Assembly: GCA_046732855.1 (NCBI GenBank)
Contig: JBKPNX010000046.1
Coordinates: 1 to 64,000, forward strand
Reading direction: 5' to 3'
Origin: JBKPNX01 sp046732855
GTDB lineage: Bacteria > Pseudomonadota > Alphaproteobacteria > Geminicoccales > Geminicoccaceae
DNA length: 64,000 nt
Below, in pieces: positions 25,697 through 34,879 of the stretch. The position numbers and the translations under genes were made by a program. Below the pieces are notes generated by a model. It did no database searches. It was given only the letters and a program-made list of their open reading frames with translations, and was not told the DNA's origin. Within the stretch, counting starts at the first letter, position 1, and the number at the start of each line of letters is the position of its first letter.

Positions 25697-26764
25697 ATGC
25701 CCTTCTCGCACGCACATCTCTGGCCGGGCGTTCCGTTCGCCCTTCTATCCGCCGTCCTGTTCGGGGCGAGCACGCCGCTTGCCAAGCTTCTGCTCGACAA
25801 GATCGATCCCTGGCTGCTGGCAGGGCTGCTCTATCTTGGGGCCGGGCTTGGCCTGGCCGCCCTGCACGCGGCACGGGCCGTGCTGCGATTGCCGGTGACC
25901 GAAGCGCCGGTCCGCCGTGCAGATCTGCCATGGTTGGCTGCCGTCATCCTCGCAGGCGGCGTTGCCGGGCCGCTCCTCCTGATGTTCGGGCTGGCGCGTA
26001 CCAACGCTGCAAGCGGGGCGCTGCTCCTCAATCTTGAGGGGCTTGCTACCATGGGCATTGCCTGGGTGGTGTTCCGCGAGAATGTCGACCGGCAGTTGCT
26101 TCTCGGCGCGTTTGCCATTCTGGCCGGGGCGGCCCTCCTCTCGTGGCAGGGGAGAAGCGTGGCCGTCGGTCTCGGCGCGCTGATGATCGCCGGCGCCTGC
26201 CTGGCTTGGGGAATCGACAACAATCTCACCCGCAAGCTTTCTTCGGCGGACCCGATGCAGACCGCCATGCTCAAGGGTCTGGCGGCGGGGACGGTCAACC
26301 TCAGTCTGGCGCTGCTTCGGGGCGCGGCAATGCCGCCCGCCGGGACCGTGCTGGCCGCCGGTGTCGTCGGCTTCCTCGGCTACGGCGTAAGCCTCGCGCT
26401 CTTCGTGCTGGCCCTCCGCCATCTCGGCAGCGCGCGTACCGGCGCTTACTTCTCGCTCGCGCCCTTCGTCGGGGCGGTGCTCGCCGTCCTGATGCTCGGC
26501 GAACCGTTAACGCTGCGCCTCCTGATCGCCGGTGGCCTGATGGCCGTGGGCCTCTGGCTGCATCTGGCCGAACGGCATGAGCACGAGCACCGCCACGCGG
26601 CTATGGAGCACGAGCACCGGCATACACATGACGAGCATCATCGGCATGTTCACGGGCCTGCCGACCCGTCAGAGGAGCCGCATACCCATTGGCACCGGCA
26701 CGAGCCGCTGCGGCACAAGCATCCGCACTACCCCGATCTGCATCACCGCCACGAGCATTCCTGA
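25697..26764 (+). CDS. EamA/DMT family transporter with a histidine-rich C-terminal tail
   Basis: A 355-residue inner-membrane protein. Residues about 8-290 form ten hydrophobic helices in two EamA repeats (FALLSAVLFGASTPLAKLL begins the first, IAGACLAWGIDNNLTRKL the second). The last 64 residues contain 23 histidines in HEH, HRH and HxHxH arrays, a clear potential metal-binding cytoplasmic tail. Such tails suggest export or sensing of a divalent cation such as nickel, cobalt or zinc rather than the amino-acid/metabolite export typical of DMT proteins. No ribosome site is obvious before the ATG. Confidence 0.85.
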   Translation: MPFSHAHLWPGVPFALLSAVLFGASTPLAKLLLDKIDPWLLAGLLYLGAGLGLAALHAARAVLRLPVTEAPVRRADLPWLAAVILAGGVAGPLLLMFGLARTNAASGALLLNLEGLATMGIAWVVFRENVDRQLLLGAFAILAGAALLSWQGRSVAVGLGALMIAGACLAWGIDNNLTRKLSSADPMQTAMLKGLAAGTVNLSLALLRGAAMPPAGTVLAAGVVGFLGYGVSLALFVLALRHLGSARTGAYFSLAPFVGAVLAVLMLGEPLTLRLLIAGGLMAVGLWLHLAERHEHEHRHAAMEHEHRHTHDEHHRHVHGPADPSEEPHTHWHRHEPLRHKHPHYPDLHHRHEHS

Positions 26765-26982
26765 TCGTTGCCTAGGCGTCAGGGTTCCTGACCCGACGGT
26801 ATCTGCTTGGGCCATCCCGACCGAGGAGACGCCGGTCAGCTCGACCGTGAGCGGCTTTCCCTCCTTGCGCAGCTGAAGCTCCTGTATTCTTTATGGAGGA
26901 GGGTGGTCGTCAGCGCGCAGGCTGCCGGAGCAAAGGCCAGCGGCGGTCGACCGACGGCACAGGGAAATCGGGAGGCAGGCAA

Positions 26983-28281
26983 ATGATCAGGACCGCGCGC
27001 AAGTCAATCGGCACGGTGCGCAAGGCGACCCGCCGCCAGGTGCTCTTGGCGACGGCCGCCGGCGCCGTGATGACCGCGGGCGCGCCGTTCCGGCTGAAAT
27101 TTGCGCGAGCCCAGGAGCCGATCAGGATCGGCTTCAGCATGGCGCTGACCGGCGGTCTCGCCGGCGCCGGCAAGCCTGCGCTGATTGGCATGGAGATCTG
27201 GCGCGAGGACATCAACGCCAAGGGCGGCCTGCTCGGCCGGCCGGTCGAATTCGTCTACTACGACGACCAGACCACGCCCGCGAACGTGCCGAAGATCTAC
27301 ACCAAGCTGTTGAACGTCGACCAAGTCGACCTGGTCGTCTCCGGCTACGGCACCAACTCGATCGCGCCGGCGATGCCGGTCGTGATGCGCAAGAAGCTGG
27401 TGTTCATGACCCTGTTCGGACTGGCCGCAAACGAGCAGTACAACTACGACCGTTACTTCCAGATCATGCCTGCCGGCCCAAACCCCAAGCTCGACTGGTC
27501 GCGCGGCTTCATCCAACTGATGAAGCAGAAGGAGCTCCAGACGCTCGCCATAGTCGGCGCCGATGCCGAGTACCCCAAGAACGCGCTTGGCGGCATCCGG
27601 GTTAACGCGCAGGAGGCCGGGTTGCAGATCGTGTACGACGAGTCGTACCCGCCGAGCACGACGGATTTCACGCCGATCATCAGGGCGATCCAGGCGACCA
27701 ACCCCGCCGCGGTGTTCGTCGCGTCGTACCCGCCCGATTCCGCCGGCATGGTGCGGGCGGCCAACGAACTGGATCTGAACACCAAGCTGTTCGGCGGCGG
27801 CATGGTCGGCCTGCAGTACTCAAGCTTGCAGACCAGCCTCGGGCCGATGCTGAACGGCATCGTCAATTACGATTTCTGGGTGCCGGAGCCGACGCTCAAC
27901 TTCCCCGGCATCCAAAACGTCCTCGCCAGGTATCAAGCGCGTGCCAAGGACCAGGGCGTCGATCCGCTCGGCCATTACCTGACGCCGTTCGCCTACGCCT
28001 ACCTGCAGATCCTGGGCGATGCGATCAACGCGGTCGGCAGCCTCGATCAGGACGCGCTCGCCGACTACATCCACAAGACCAAGTTCGACACCGTGGTCGG
28101 CCCGGTCCAGTTCGGCCCGAACGGCGAGTGGGCGACCTCGCGCGTGCTGATGGTCCAGTTCCAGAACATCGAGAACGGCGACCTCGAGCAGTTCAAGCAT
28201 CCCGGCAAGCGGATCGTGCTGCTGCCGCAGGAGTGGGCTTCGGGCGAGCTGAAGTTCCCCTACACCGAGGCGAAGAAGTAG
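26983..28281 (+). CDS. Branched-chain amino acid/amide-type ABC substrate-binding protein
   Basis: A 432-residue periplasmic binding protein of the Peripla_BP_6 (LivJ/AmiC) class. The N-terminus has a twin-arginine-like TRRQVLLATAAG motif and hydrophobic core ending ARAQE, suggesting Tat export. Mature start is PIRIGFSMALTGGLAGAG, followed by GGLLGRPVEFVYYDDQTTPANVPKIY. GGGAGG lies 7 bases before the ATG at 26983; the in-frame upstream extension has no coding character. First gene of a full Liv-type importer; ligand not readable. Confidence 0.92.
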   Translation: MIRTARKSIGTVRKATRRQVLLATAAGAVMTAGAPFRLKFARAQEPIRIGFSMALTGGLAGAGKPALIGMEIWREDINAKGGLLGRPVEFVYYDDQTTPANVPKIYTKLLNVDQVDLVVSGYGTNSIAPAMPVVMRKKLVFMTLFGLAANEQYNYDRYFQIMPAGPNPKLDWSRGFIQLMKQKELQTLAIVGADAEYPKNALGGIRVNAQEAGLQIVYDESYPPSTTDFTPIIRAIQATNPAAVFVASYPPDSAGMVRAANELDLNTKLFGGGMVGLQYSSLQTSLGPMLNGIVNYDFWVPEPTLNFPGIQNVLARYQARAKDQGVDPLGHYLTPFAYAYLQILGDAINAVGSLDQDALADYIHKTKFDTVVGPVQFGPNGEWATSRVLMVQFQNIENGDLEQFKHPGKRIVLLPQEWASGELKFPYTEAKK

Positions 28282-28328
28282 GGGTCGGATCCGCAACCGG
28301 GGCGGAATCGGCGGCCTGACGCTGCGCA

Positions 28329-29195
28329 ATGGAGCTGCTGCTCAACGCCGTGGTCTCGGGCCTGCTGCTCGGCGGCTTCTATGCGGCGGTCGCGCTCGGC
28401 CTCGCGATCGCGTTCGGCCAGCTCGACATCGTCAACATCGCGCATCCCGCGTTCGTCGTGGTCGGCTCGTACGTGACCTACCGGGTCAACAGCACGCTCG
28501 GCCTCGACCCCGTGCTGAGCGGCCTGATCTTCGCCCCGATCTTCTTCGTCGTCGGCGCCGTCGTTTACCGCATCTACTTCGCCTGCTTCGAGCGGACCGG
28601 GCAGGAGGCGCTGAGCGGGCTCGCCTTCTTCTTCGGCCTGATGTTCATCATCGAAGTGCTGCTGCTCATGGCCTACGGCGTGGACTACCGCCTGGTCGCC
28701 GCCCCGTACATCGGCGCGACCTGGCGCTTGGGGCCGCTCTATGTGCCGATGCGCATGTTCGTGCCGTTCGTGGCGGCGTTGACCATGACCGCGGCCGTCC
28801 ATCTCTATCTGTCGAAGACCTTTACCGGGCGGGCGATTCTCGCGGTCGCGCAGGATCGCCTCGCGCTGCGCCTGATGGGCGCCGATCCGGTCAGGATCAA
28901 GCAGCTCGCGTTCGGCCTGTCGATCGCGACCGCCGCGCTCGCCGGCGCGCTCCTGATCGTGATCGGCCCGGTCGAGCCGTCGATGAACCGCCTGTACATC
29001 GGCCGGGTGTTCGCGATCGTGGTCCTGGGCGGCATGGGCAGCATCGGCGGCACGCTGGTCGCCGCCCTGATCCTCGGCGTGGCGGAGAGCCTGGTTGCGA
29101 CCTTCTACGGCCCGTCCTGGGCGCCGGCCGTGGCCTTCGGCGTTCTGCTGATCACGCTGGCGCTCCGGCCGCAAGGGCTGTTCGGGCGCTACTAG
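28329..29195 (+). CDS. livH: Liv-type ABC transporter permease LivH
   Basis: A 288-residue permease with about eight helices. The family marks are VVSGLLLGGFYAAVALGLAIAFG and the HPAFVVVGSYVTY region near the N-terminus, and VVLGGMGSIGGTLVAALILG near the C-terminus. It follows the binding-protein gene by 47 bases and is directly abutted by the second permease. Forms the inner-membrane channel with LivM. Confidence 0.93.
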   Translation: MELLLNAVVSGLLLGGFYAAVALGLAIAFGQLDIVNIAHPAFVVVGSYVTYRVNSTLGLDPVLSGLIFAPIFFVVGAVVYRIYFACFERTGQEALSGLAFFFGLMFIIEVLLLMAYGVDYRLVAAPYIGATWRLGPLYVPMRMFVPFVAALTMTAAVHLYLSKTFTGRAILAVAQDRLALRLMGADPVRIKQLAFGLSIATAALAGALLIVIGPVEPSMNRLYIGRVFAIVVLGGMGSIGGTLVAALILGVAESLVATFYGPSWAPAVAFGVLLITLALRPQGLFGRY

Positions 29196-30146
29196 ATGAA
29201 GGCGGTCGTCTTCTGGGCAGCGCTGTTCGCGATCCTTCTGGTTGGCGTTATCAGCACCAAGTTGGTGACCAACGAGTTCTTCTTTTTCTTCGGCTACGCG
29301 ATTCTCCAGGCGATGATCATGGCCGTCGCCTGGAACATCCTCGGCGGCTTCACCGGCTACGTGAACTTCGGCAGCGCCGCCTTCTTCGCGATCGGCGCCT
29401 ACACCTCGGTGGCTCTGAACAAGGCGCTCGAGCCGCCGATGATCGTGCCGTTGCTCGGCGCGGCGCTGCTCGGCGGCCTGATCGGGCTCGGCACCGGCTA
29501 CCTGACGCTGCGCCTGCGCGGCGTCTACTTCGCGATCGCCACGCTCGCCATGGCGATCGTGTTCGAGACCTTCGTCAACAACTGGGAATACGTCGGCGGC
29601 GCCACCGGCGCCTACATCCTGACGCCGGACAGCGTGCCCTTTTTCGACGACTACATCGAATTCCTGTTCGCGCTCATGCTGTTCCTCGCGCTGCTCGCGA
29701 TCGCGCTCGCGCGTCATTTGCAGGTCTCGCGCATCGGCCAGGGACTCGCCGCGATCCGCGACGACGAGCTCGCGGCCGAATGCGCCGGCGTGCCGACCTT
29801 GCGCCTGAAGCTGGTCTCGACCACCGTCATGGGCGCGCTCATGGCGACCGCGGGCGTGCCCTATCCGTTCTTCGTCACCTACGTCGACCCGCTCTCTGCC
29901 TTCAACCTGGTGATCGCGGTCAACGCGATCGCCATGCCGATGATCGGCGGCACCGCGACCTGGTACGGGCCCGTGGTCGGCGCCCTGCTGCTCGGCTCGA
30001 TCCAGGAGATCGCGACGGTGACCATCTCCTCGGAGATGAACGTGCTGATCGTCGGCGTGCTGCTCGTGCTGTTCATCATCGTGGCGCCCCAGGGCATCGT
30101 CGGCCTGCTCCGGGGCTACGGGCGCAGACGCCCCGGCCATGGCTGA
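29196..30146 (+). CDS. livM: Liv-type ABC transporter permease LivM
   Basis: A 316-residue permease. Family features: AWNILGGFTGYVNFGSAAFFAIGAY, the EAA-like loop GQGLAAIRDDELAAECAGV, and MPMIGGTATWYGPVVGALLLG. It starts at the base after the livH stop and overlaps livG by 8 bases, so all transporter genes are translationally linked. Confidence 0.93.
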   Translation: MKAVVFWAALFAILLVGVISTKLVTNEFFFFFGYAILQAMIMAVAWNILGGFTGYVNFGSAAFFAIGAYTSVALNKALEPPMIVPLLGAALLGGLIGLGTGYLTLRLRGVYFAIATLAMAIVFETFVNNWEYVGGATGAYILTPDSVPFFDDYIEFLFALMLFLALLAIALARHLQVSRIGQGLAAIRDDELAAECAGVPTLRLKLVSTTVMGALMATAGVPYPFFVTYVDPLSAFNLVIAVNAIAMPMIGGTATWYGPVVGALLLGSIQEIATVTISSEMNVLIVGVLLVLFIIVAPQGIVGLLRGYGRRRPGHG

Positions 30147-30864
30147 GCGCATCCTCGAGGTCTCGGGCCTGAGCAAGAGATTCGGCGGGTTCGTCGCGCT
30201 CGATGCCGTGAGCCTTCATCTCGATCAGGGCGAGCGCCTCGGCCTGATCGGCCCGAACGGCTCGGGCAAGACCACCTTGATCAACTGCATCTCGGGCGCG
30301 CTGCCGTGCGACGGCGGCCGCGTGCTGTTCAAGAACCAGGACGTGACGCGCCTGCCGGCGCACCGGCGCGTGCGCCTCGGCCTCACCCGCAGCTTCCAGA
30401 TCCCACGCCCGTTCCGCAGCATGTCGGTGGTCCAGAACCTGTGCGTCCCGCTCGAGTACGCGCGGCCCGAGCGGGGCCGGGGCACACCCCTGGCGGACGA
30501 GGCGATCGCGCTGCTCGAGCTGGTCGGGCTGCAGGCGCGCGCGCACGACGCCTCGGCCGACCTCACCCAGGTCGATCTCAGGAAGCTCGAGCTCGCCCGC
30601 GCGCTCGCCGCCGACCCGGCGCTGCTGGTCGCCGACGAGGCGATGGCCGGCCTGTCCAGCGCCGAGGTCGACGACATTCTCGCGATCCTGTTCCGCCTGA
30701 ATGAGCGCGGGGTCGCGGTGATCATGATCGAGCACATCATGCGCGCGGTGATGCGCTTCTCCGAGCGCGTGGTGGTGCTGGATGCCGGCCAGAAGATCGC
30801 GGAAGGCAGCCCGGATCAGGTGATCAACGACCCCGCGGTGGAGCGCGCCTATCTTGGCGCATAG
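30139..30864 (+). CDS. livG: Liv-type ABC transporter ATPase LivG
   Basis: A 241-residue ATPase. Walker A GPNGSGKTTLINC, then GLTRSFQIPRPFRSMSVVQNL typical of LivG. The signature region is altered (ASADLTQVDLRKLELARAL instead of LSYGQQRRLEIARAL). Walker B is LLVADEAMAGLSSAEV, where Ala-Met replaces the usual Pro-Met/Pro-Ala after the Glu. The frame is intact and the Walker residues are there, so it is probably functional. Confidence 0.9.
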   Translation: MAERILEVSGLSKRFGGFVALDAVSLHLDQGERLGLIGPNGSGKTTLINCISGALPCDGGRVLFKNQDVTRLPAHRRVRLGLTRSFQIPRPFRSMSVVQNLCVPLEYARPERGRGTPLADEAIALLELVGLQARAHDASADLTQVDLRKLELARALAADPALLVADEAMAGLSSAEVDDILAILFRLNERGVAVIMIEHIMRAVMRFSERVVVLDAGQKIAEGSPDQVINDPAVERAYLGA

Positions 30865-31582
30865 CCTGAGCATTGCAGGCGTCGATGCCGGCTACGGCGC
30901 GGTCCGCGTGCTGCACGACGTCTCGCTGCGGGTCGCGGACGGCGAGACCGTGGTGCTGCTCGGCGCGAATGGCAACGGCAAGAGCACGCTCCTGAAGTGC
31001 ATCGCCGGCATCGTGACCCCGAGCCGGGGGCGCATTGCGCTGACGGGATCCGGCGGCACCGCCGACCTGGTCGGCATGAGCCCGGAGGCGATCGTCGACC
31101 GCGCGGTCGCGCTGGTGCCCGAGGGGCGCCGCCTGTTCCCGGCGCTCTCGGTCGAGGAGAACCTAGTGCTCGGCGCCTTCCGGCGGGCGGCGCGGGCGCA
31201 GCTCGCGGCCAACCTCGAATTTGTCTACGGCGTCTTTCCGGTCCTGCGCGAGCGCCGCCGCCAGCTCGCCGGCAGCATGAGCGGCGGCGAGCAGCAGATG
31301 GTCGCGCTCGGTCGCGCCCTGATGTCCGCGCCGGCTTTGCTCGTGATCGACGAGCCCTCGGTCGGGCTTGCCCCGATCCTGGTCAGCCGGGTGATCGCCA
31401 AGATCCAAGAGCTGAAGGAGCGCAGGCGCCTGACCATCCTGATGGCCGAGCAGAACTTCAACCAGGCGATCAGGATCGCTGATCGCGCCTACGTCATGGT
31501 CCACGGCCGCATCGCGTTCGAAGGCAATACCGCCGAGCTCGCCGACAACCCGATGATCAAGCGTTACTATCTCGGCGCCTGA
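30854..31582 (+). CDS. livF: Liv-type ABC transporter ATPase LivF
   Basis: A 242-residue ATPase. Walker A GANGNGKSTLLKC, signature MSGGEQQMVALGRALM, Walker B LLVIDEPSVGLAPILV, and LTILMAEQNFNQAIRIADRAYVM. The only fitting start is a TTG that overlaps livG by 11 bases. Last gene of the importer. Confidence 0.92.
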   Translation: MAHSLSIAGVDAGYGAVRVLHDVSLRVADGETVVLLGANGNGKSTLLKCIAGIVTPSRGRIALTGSGGTADLVGMSPEAIVDRAVALVPEGRRLFPALSVEENLVLGAFRRAARAQLAANLEFVYGVFPVLRERRRQLAGSMSGGEQQMVALGRALMSAPALLVIDEPSVGLAPILVSRVIAKIQELKERRRLTILMAEQNFNQAIRIADRAYVMVHGRIAFEGNTAELADNPMIKRYYLGA

Positions 31583-31611
31583 GCCGTTCAGCCGTGTCAA
31601 ACGGTTGGCTC
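31581..31611 (+). terminator. Weak hairpin after livF
   Basis: GAGCC (31581-31585) can pair with GGCTC (31607-31611), enclosing an inner CCGT/ACGG stem with a five-base loop. There is an internal bulge and no T run follows, so it is at best a weak or Rho-assisted stop. Confidence 0.3.
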
Positions 31612-31960
31612 GAAGACGTAAACCTTCGAACCAGGGCGGTTGCTTGGGTTCGTTTGGTTTTGCGAGCCAGCGTTGGCGAGGCATCACGAAAACGCGGCTG
31701 CCGCGCTTGGTGGCGAACAGCCGCTGACTTGCACCCGAAGTAGTGTAGCATACTCGAGGAATCCTTTCACGTGGGCAGGTGCCCGCGACGAGGCGCAATT
31801 GTGCTCGGACGGCATCACCAACCCGCGCTTCGTCCTCCATCAGCTTCGCAGGTCGGCGTCTTTGCCGAAGCTTCGATCTGGAGAGGCGCACCCCCGCGGC
31901 GCGGTTTGTGCGACATTCCTCGATCGGGCTATCTTGGGTCGGCACGGGAAGAGACCAGCC
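31612..31960. other. Gene-free interval upstream of rpe
   Basis: About 350 bases with no supported coding frame. The end of the interval should hold the rpe promoter; TTGTGC near 31908 with TATCTT 18 bases on is a possible but weak pair. Nothing else stands out. Confidence 0.4.
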
Positions 31961-32620
31961 ATGACCGAACGCGCGCTGATCGCCACGTCGATGCTGGCCG
32001 CCGACTTCGCCCGCCTCGGCGAGGAGTTGCGCGCGGTCGACGCCGCCGGCGCCGACTGGATCCATCTGGACGTGATGGACGGCCACTTCGTGCCCAATCT
32101 GAGCTTCGGCCCGCAAGTGGTGCGCGTGCTGCGGCCGCTGTCGGCCAAGCCGTTCGACGTGCATCTCATGATCGCGCCCTACGAGCCGTACCTGGAGGCG
32201 TTCGCGCGCGCCGGCGCCGATTGGATCACGATCCATCCCGAGGCGGGGCCGCACCTGCACCGCGGCCTCCAGACGATCCGGGCGCTCGGCAAGCGGGCGG
32301 GCGTGGCCCTCAATCCGGGCACGCCGGTAGTCGCCCTTGAGCCGGTGCTGGATGAGCTCGACCTGGTCCTGGTGATGAGCGTGAATCCAGGTTTCGGCGG
32401 GCAGCAGTTCATCGAAGCCAGCCTGGACAAGATCCGGCGCACGCGCGCGCTGCTCGCCGGACGCGCCATCCGCCTCTCGGTCGACGGCGGGATCAACGCC
32501 GGGACCGCGGCGAAAGTGGTCGCCGCCGGCGCGGACGTCCTGGTCGCCGGGTCGGCGATTTTCGGCCAGCCCGACTATGCCGAGGCGATCGCGCGCCTGC
32601 GCCCGGCCCTCGCATGCTGA
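31961..32620 (+). CDS. rpe: Ribulose-phosphate 3-epimerase
   Basis: A 219-residue TIM-barrel enzyme interconverting ribulose-5-phosphate and xylulose-5-phosphate. Seen: ATSMLAADFARLGEE, the metal/active-site motif HLDVMDGHFVPNLSFGP, FDVHLMI, VMSVNPGFGGQQF, and the phosphate-binding VDGGINAGTAAKV with AGADVLVAGSAIF. Complete length for the family. The ATG at 31961 is chosen because the family N-terminus begins there; the frame extends to 31640 without coding character. A transaldolase gene lies 6 kb away on the other strand. Confidence 0.95.
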   Translation: MTERALIATSMLAADFARLGEELRAVDAAGADWIHLDVMDGHFVPNLSFGPQVVRVLRPLSAKPFDVHLMIAPYEPYLEAFARAGADWITIHPEAGPHLHRGLQTIRALGKRAGVALNPGTPVVALEPVLDELDLVLVMSVNPGFGGQQFIEASLDKIRRTRALLAGRAIRLSVDGGINAGTAAKVVAAGADVLVAGSAIFGQPDYAEAIARLRPALAC

Positions 32621-33260
32621 ACGGCGCTCCAGCTGCAGATGGCCGAGATCGCTGCTGCGCCTGCGAATGCGCAGGCCGGTGCTGCGTTGCTTCGGGTCTT
32701 CTGCGATCGCCCAGTCGATATCGATCAGTCGGCATCCTCGCCGGGCCGCTTGGTGGATCACTTCACTGACGTCATCGTCCTGACCTGCATCGCAGGCTGC
32801 GAGCGCGCCAGGCAATGCAAGAGCGCGCCCCAGGCGCGGCGGCTCCTCAACCATGCCATGATCCATCACGCGGCACCGCGGCGCCGAGTTGGACCGGATC
32901 GCTCGCTCACGAGCAGGTTGCGGGACAGGTGGTCCCTGCGAGGGCGTGCGTGCTCGAGGCGGCCGTACACCATGCGAGCGCCGATGGGGCGGCCATGGCT
33001 GCATCTGCGCGTCAAATCAAGGTCATGCGGTCCTGCGCTTTCGGCGCGGGAAGAGTCAGGTTTGCGTGTCTCCACAAGGGCGTGGAGGAAGAAGCTGAGG
33101 CCGCCGGCCGTTATTCACCGTCCGCGGATACGTAAAATGCCGTGGTGACAGTAAGTTGCCCAGCAACAGATCACGTTCGCTCGCAACGTTGTGATTTGTG
33201 CACGTGCAGCAATCCATCCTATGGTGAAAGCTCGATCAGGATCACGTTACTCCACGGATG

Positions 33261-33293
33261 GCGGCGGCAACGTTCCTTGCCGCCGCGCTTTTT
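33261..33293 (+). terminator. Strong intrinsic terminator not preceded by a recognised gene
   Basis: A perfect 10-bp stem (GCGGCGGCAA at 33261-33270 with TTGCCGCCGC at 33277-33286), a six-base loop CGTTCC and then GCTTTTT. This is a textbook factor-independent terminator for plus-strand transcription. The nearest upstream plus-strand gene, rpe, ends 640 bases earlier, so the transcript it ends is probably a short unannotated RNA. Confidence 0.75.
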
Positions 33294-33767
33294 GGCGTTC
33301 GCGCGGCGGACTCCGCCGGAGGCCGTGGAGCTGTTTACAGCACAAGGGTCAATTCGTGTCCGCCGGCGGATCGTCTGCTCGCAGAACTGGCGGCGCGCGC
33401 GGGAACGTCCTGTAGCGCAGCGTTCAACGTGACCTACTGGGCCCGGCTGGGCTGACCCGATTTGCGCTCTTGCCCGGGGAGCACGCAGCGGCAGGAGAGC
33501 TATGCGGAGTGGCTCGGCCTTGACCGAGTGAATACTCCGAAGATGGCGATTGGCGGCCGAAACGGCAGCGCGGGCGGGCGGGTGCTCGAGGCAATCGACC
33601 TGTTGCGCAGCCATGCTGACCGGCGCTCACGGTGTCTCGTGATCGGCTGTCGGTCGGCCCCAGAGACTAGGGCGATGCCACCGTCTGGCTGATCGCATTC
33701 GACGATCATCATGACGTGATGATCGAGCGGGGCGAAAAACCGTGGCAAGACGCTTCGTCACCGTCAC

Positions 33768-33938
33768 ATGGTGCGCGAAGTCACCCGGTTGGCGCGCTGG
33801 CACGGCGAAACGCTCGAGGCCGCGTTGCCACTCGTCCGCCTGGCCGCCGAGGGTCGGGCCGGCGCGGCTATCCTGGTGCAGCGTGGGAGCGACGGCGCGA
33901 TCTTCGCGGCCCCGCGCCTGATGCTGATGCCCGGCTGA
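33768..33938 (+). CDS. Small hypothetical ORF
   Basis: 56 codons from an ATG to TGA. The peptide (VTRLARWHGETLEAALPLVRLA, then AAILVQRGSDGAIF) has an amphipathic helix and a strand-like segment and reads more like protein than the surrounding frames. There is no ribosome site and no recognised relative. It could be a fragment of a decayed gene. Low confidence. Confidence 0.3.
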   Translation: MVREVTRLARWHGETLEAALPLVRLAAEGRAGAAILVQRGSDGAIFAAPRLMLMPG

Positions 33939-34087
33939 GCAGGCGCGCCGATGCGGCCCGGTCGAGCGGAGCGCGGGGTAACCGACTCGGATCATCCGCA
34001 TAGCCGACATTCAATCTTGACTACAATTGACTAAGCTGAAAAGGATTGCCGTCAGGCAGGGAGAGACAACCAAGGCGCGCGACAGAT

Positions 34088-34879
34088 ATGGCGCGACGAG
34101 GCCTCCGGCTCAGCGAGCTCGTGTCGCTCGGCGGTCTGCTCGCCAGCGTGCTCGGCGGAGCCGCGGCAGCGCAGAGTGACCTTTGCGATCCAGCTGTGCC
34201 CCTGCGCAGGGATGTCAACTATGGGTATCAGGAGCGGGGCGATCGCTGCGAAGGGATCTACGCCGAGTCGCCGGTCAGCGGCTCCACGATCAGCGTCGCA
34301 TCGCTCACCAAGGGTACGGTGGAGTACGAGTTCACGAGGACCCCGCTCGAGATCGCTTGGCCCTCGGGTCTGGACCGACCGGTACGGCTGCGGGCGAGAC
34401 CGCTCCGGCCGGACCTGTTCTACCAGATGGACACGGTTCGGCCCGCCACCCCCAGCAGCTTCGCGTGGCCGACCGATTTCCTGCTTCGGTATCAGATGAA
34501 ACCTCAGGACCTGGCGATCCTGGGCTGGTCGATGGTGCCGGTCGGGGGCCAGGATATCGCGGTCTATCTCCCGCTCACCGTCCATCAGGGCGACACGATC
34601 GCCGAAGGCAGCGGCTACAACCTGCTCGTGGTTCCGGGGGTTGATCTCGCCGAACTCTTCATTTCGATCGACCTGCTCGATCAGGATGGCAGGCCTGAGC
34701 GCACCGTGCTCGAACGAACCGCGCTCGGCTTCGGCTTCTATCCGGCGGATGGCGGCGTGCCGATCGCACTGCCCGATCTTGCAGAGCCCGGGATTTACCA
34801 GGTCAAGCTAGTCGCGAAACGGCTCCTCAATGGCATCGAACGACCCAAAGACTTCTGGTTCTACCACCCTACCGGCTGA
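34088..34879 (+). CDS. Secreted hypothetical protein, first gene of the protease-FGE operon
   Basis: A 263-residue protein with a signal peptide (hydrophobic about residues 12-27, ending GGAAAAQ). The mature part resembles extracytoplasmic beta-rich proteins: TISVASLTKGTVEYEFTRTP, WSMVPVGGQDIAVYLPLTV, and a C-terminal EPGIYQVKLVAKRLLNGI strand pattern. I do not recognise a family with certainty. An in-frame start at 34046 would bury the signal peptide. Its last 50 bases overlap the next gene in another frame, so the two are translationally linked. Confidence 0.75.
   Translation: MARRGLRLSELVSLGGLLASVLGGAAAAQSDLCDPAVPLRRDVNYGYQERGDRCEGIYAESPVSGSTISVASLTKGTVEYEFTRTPLEIAWPSGLDRPVRLRARPLRPDLFYQMDTVRPATPSSFAWPTDFLLRYQMKPQDLAILGWSMVPVGGQDIAVYLPLTVHQGDTIAEGSGYNLLVVPGVDLAELFISIDLLDQDGRPERTVLERTALGFGFYPADGGVPIALPDLAEPGIYQVKLVAKRLLNGIERPKDFWFYHPTG

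Larger units (their letters stand above)
32621..34087. other. Gene-poor 1.4 kb stretch
   Basis: No gene with recognisable homology or good coding signals lies here. It contains one strong isolated terminator hairpin (33261-33293) and one small open frame with plausible composition (33768-33938). The remaining frames are short, arginine/alanine/proline-rich and inconsistent between strands, as expected for GC-rich non-coding or decayed DNA. Confidence 0.6.

Noticed and set aside
26790..26884. Protein-like reading on the minus strand (ELQLRKEGKPLTVELTGVSS)
   Set aside because: Only about 30 residues look natural; there is no start, the frame runs into the His-tail antisense, and no family is recognised. 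It could be a gene remnant but cannot be supported.
28260..30176. Long minus-strand frame of over 600 codons across livH-livM
   Set aside because: Composition is Asp/Arg/His/Gln-rich repeats typical of the antisense of GC-rich membrane-protein genes, and the plus-strand permeases are certain.
33258..33455. 65-codon frame with an alanine-rich hydrophobic start
   Set aside because: It is mostly the terminator hairpin read as codons; no ribosome site and the rest lacks coding character.
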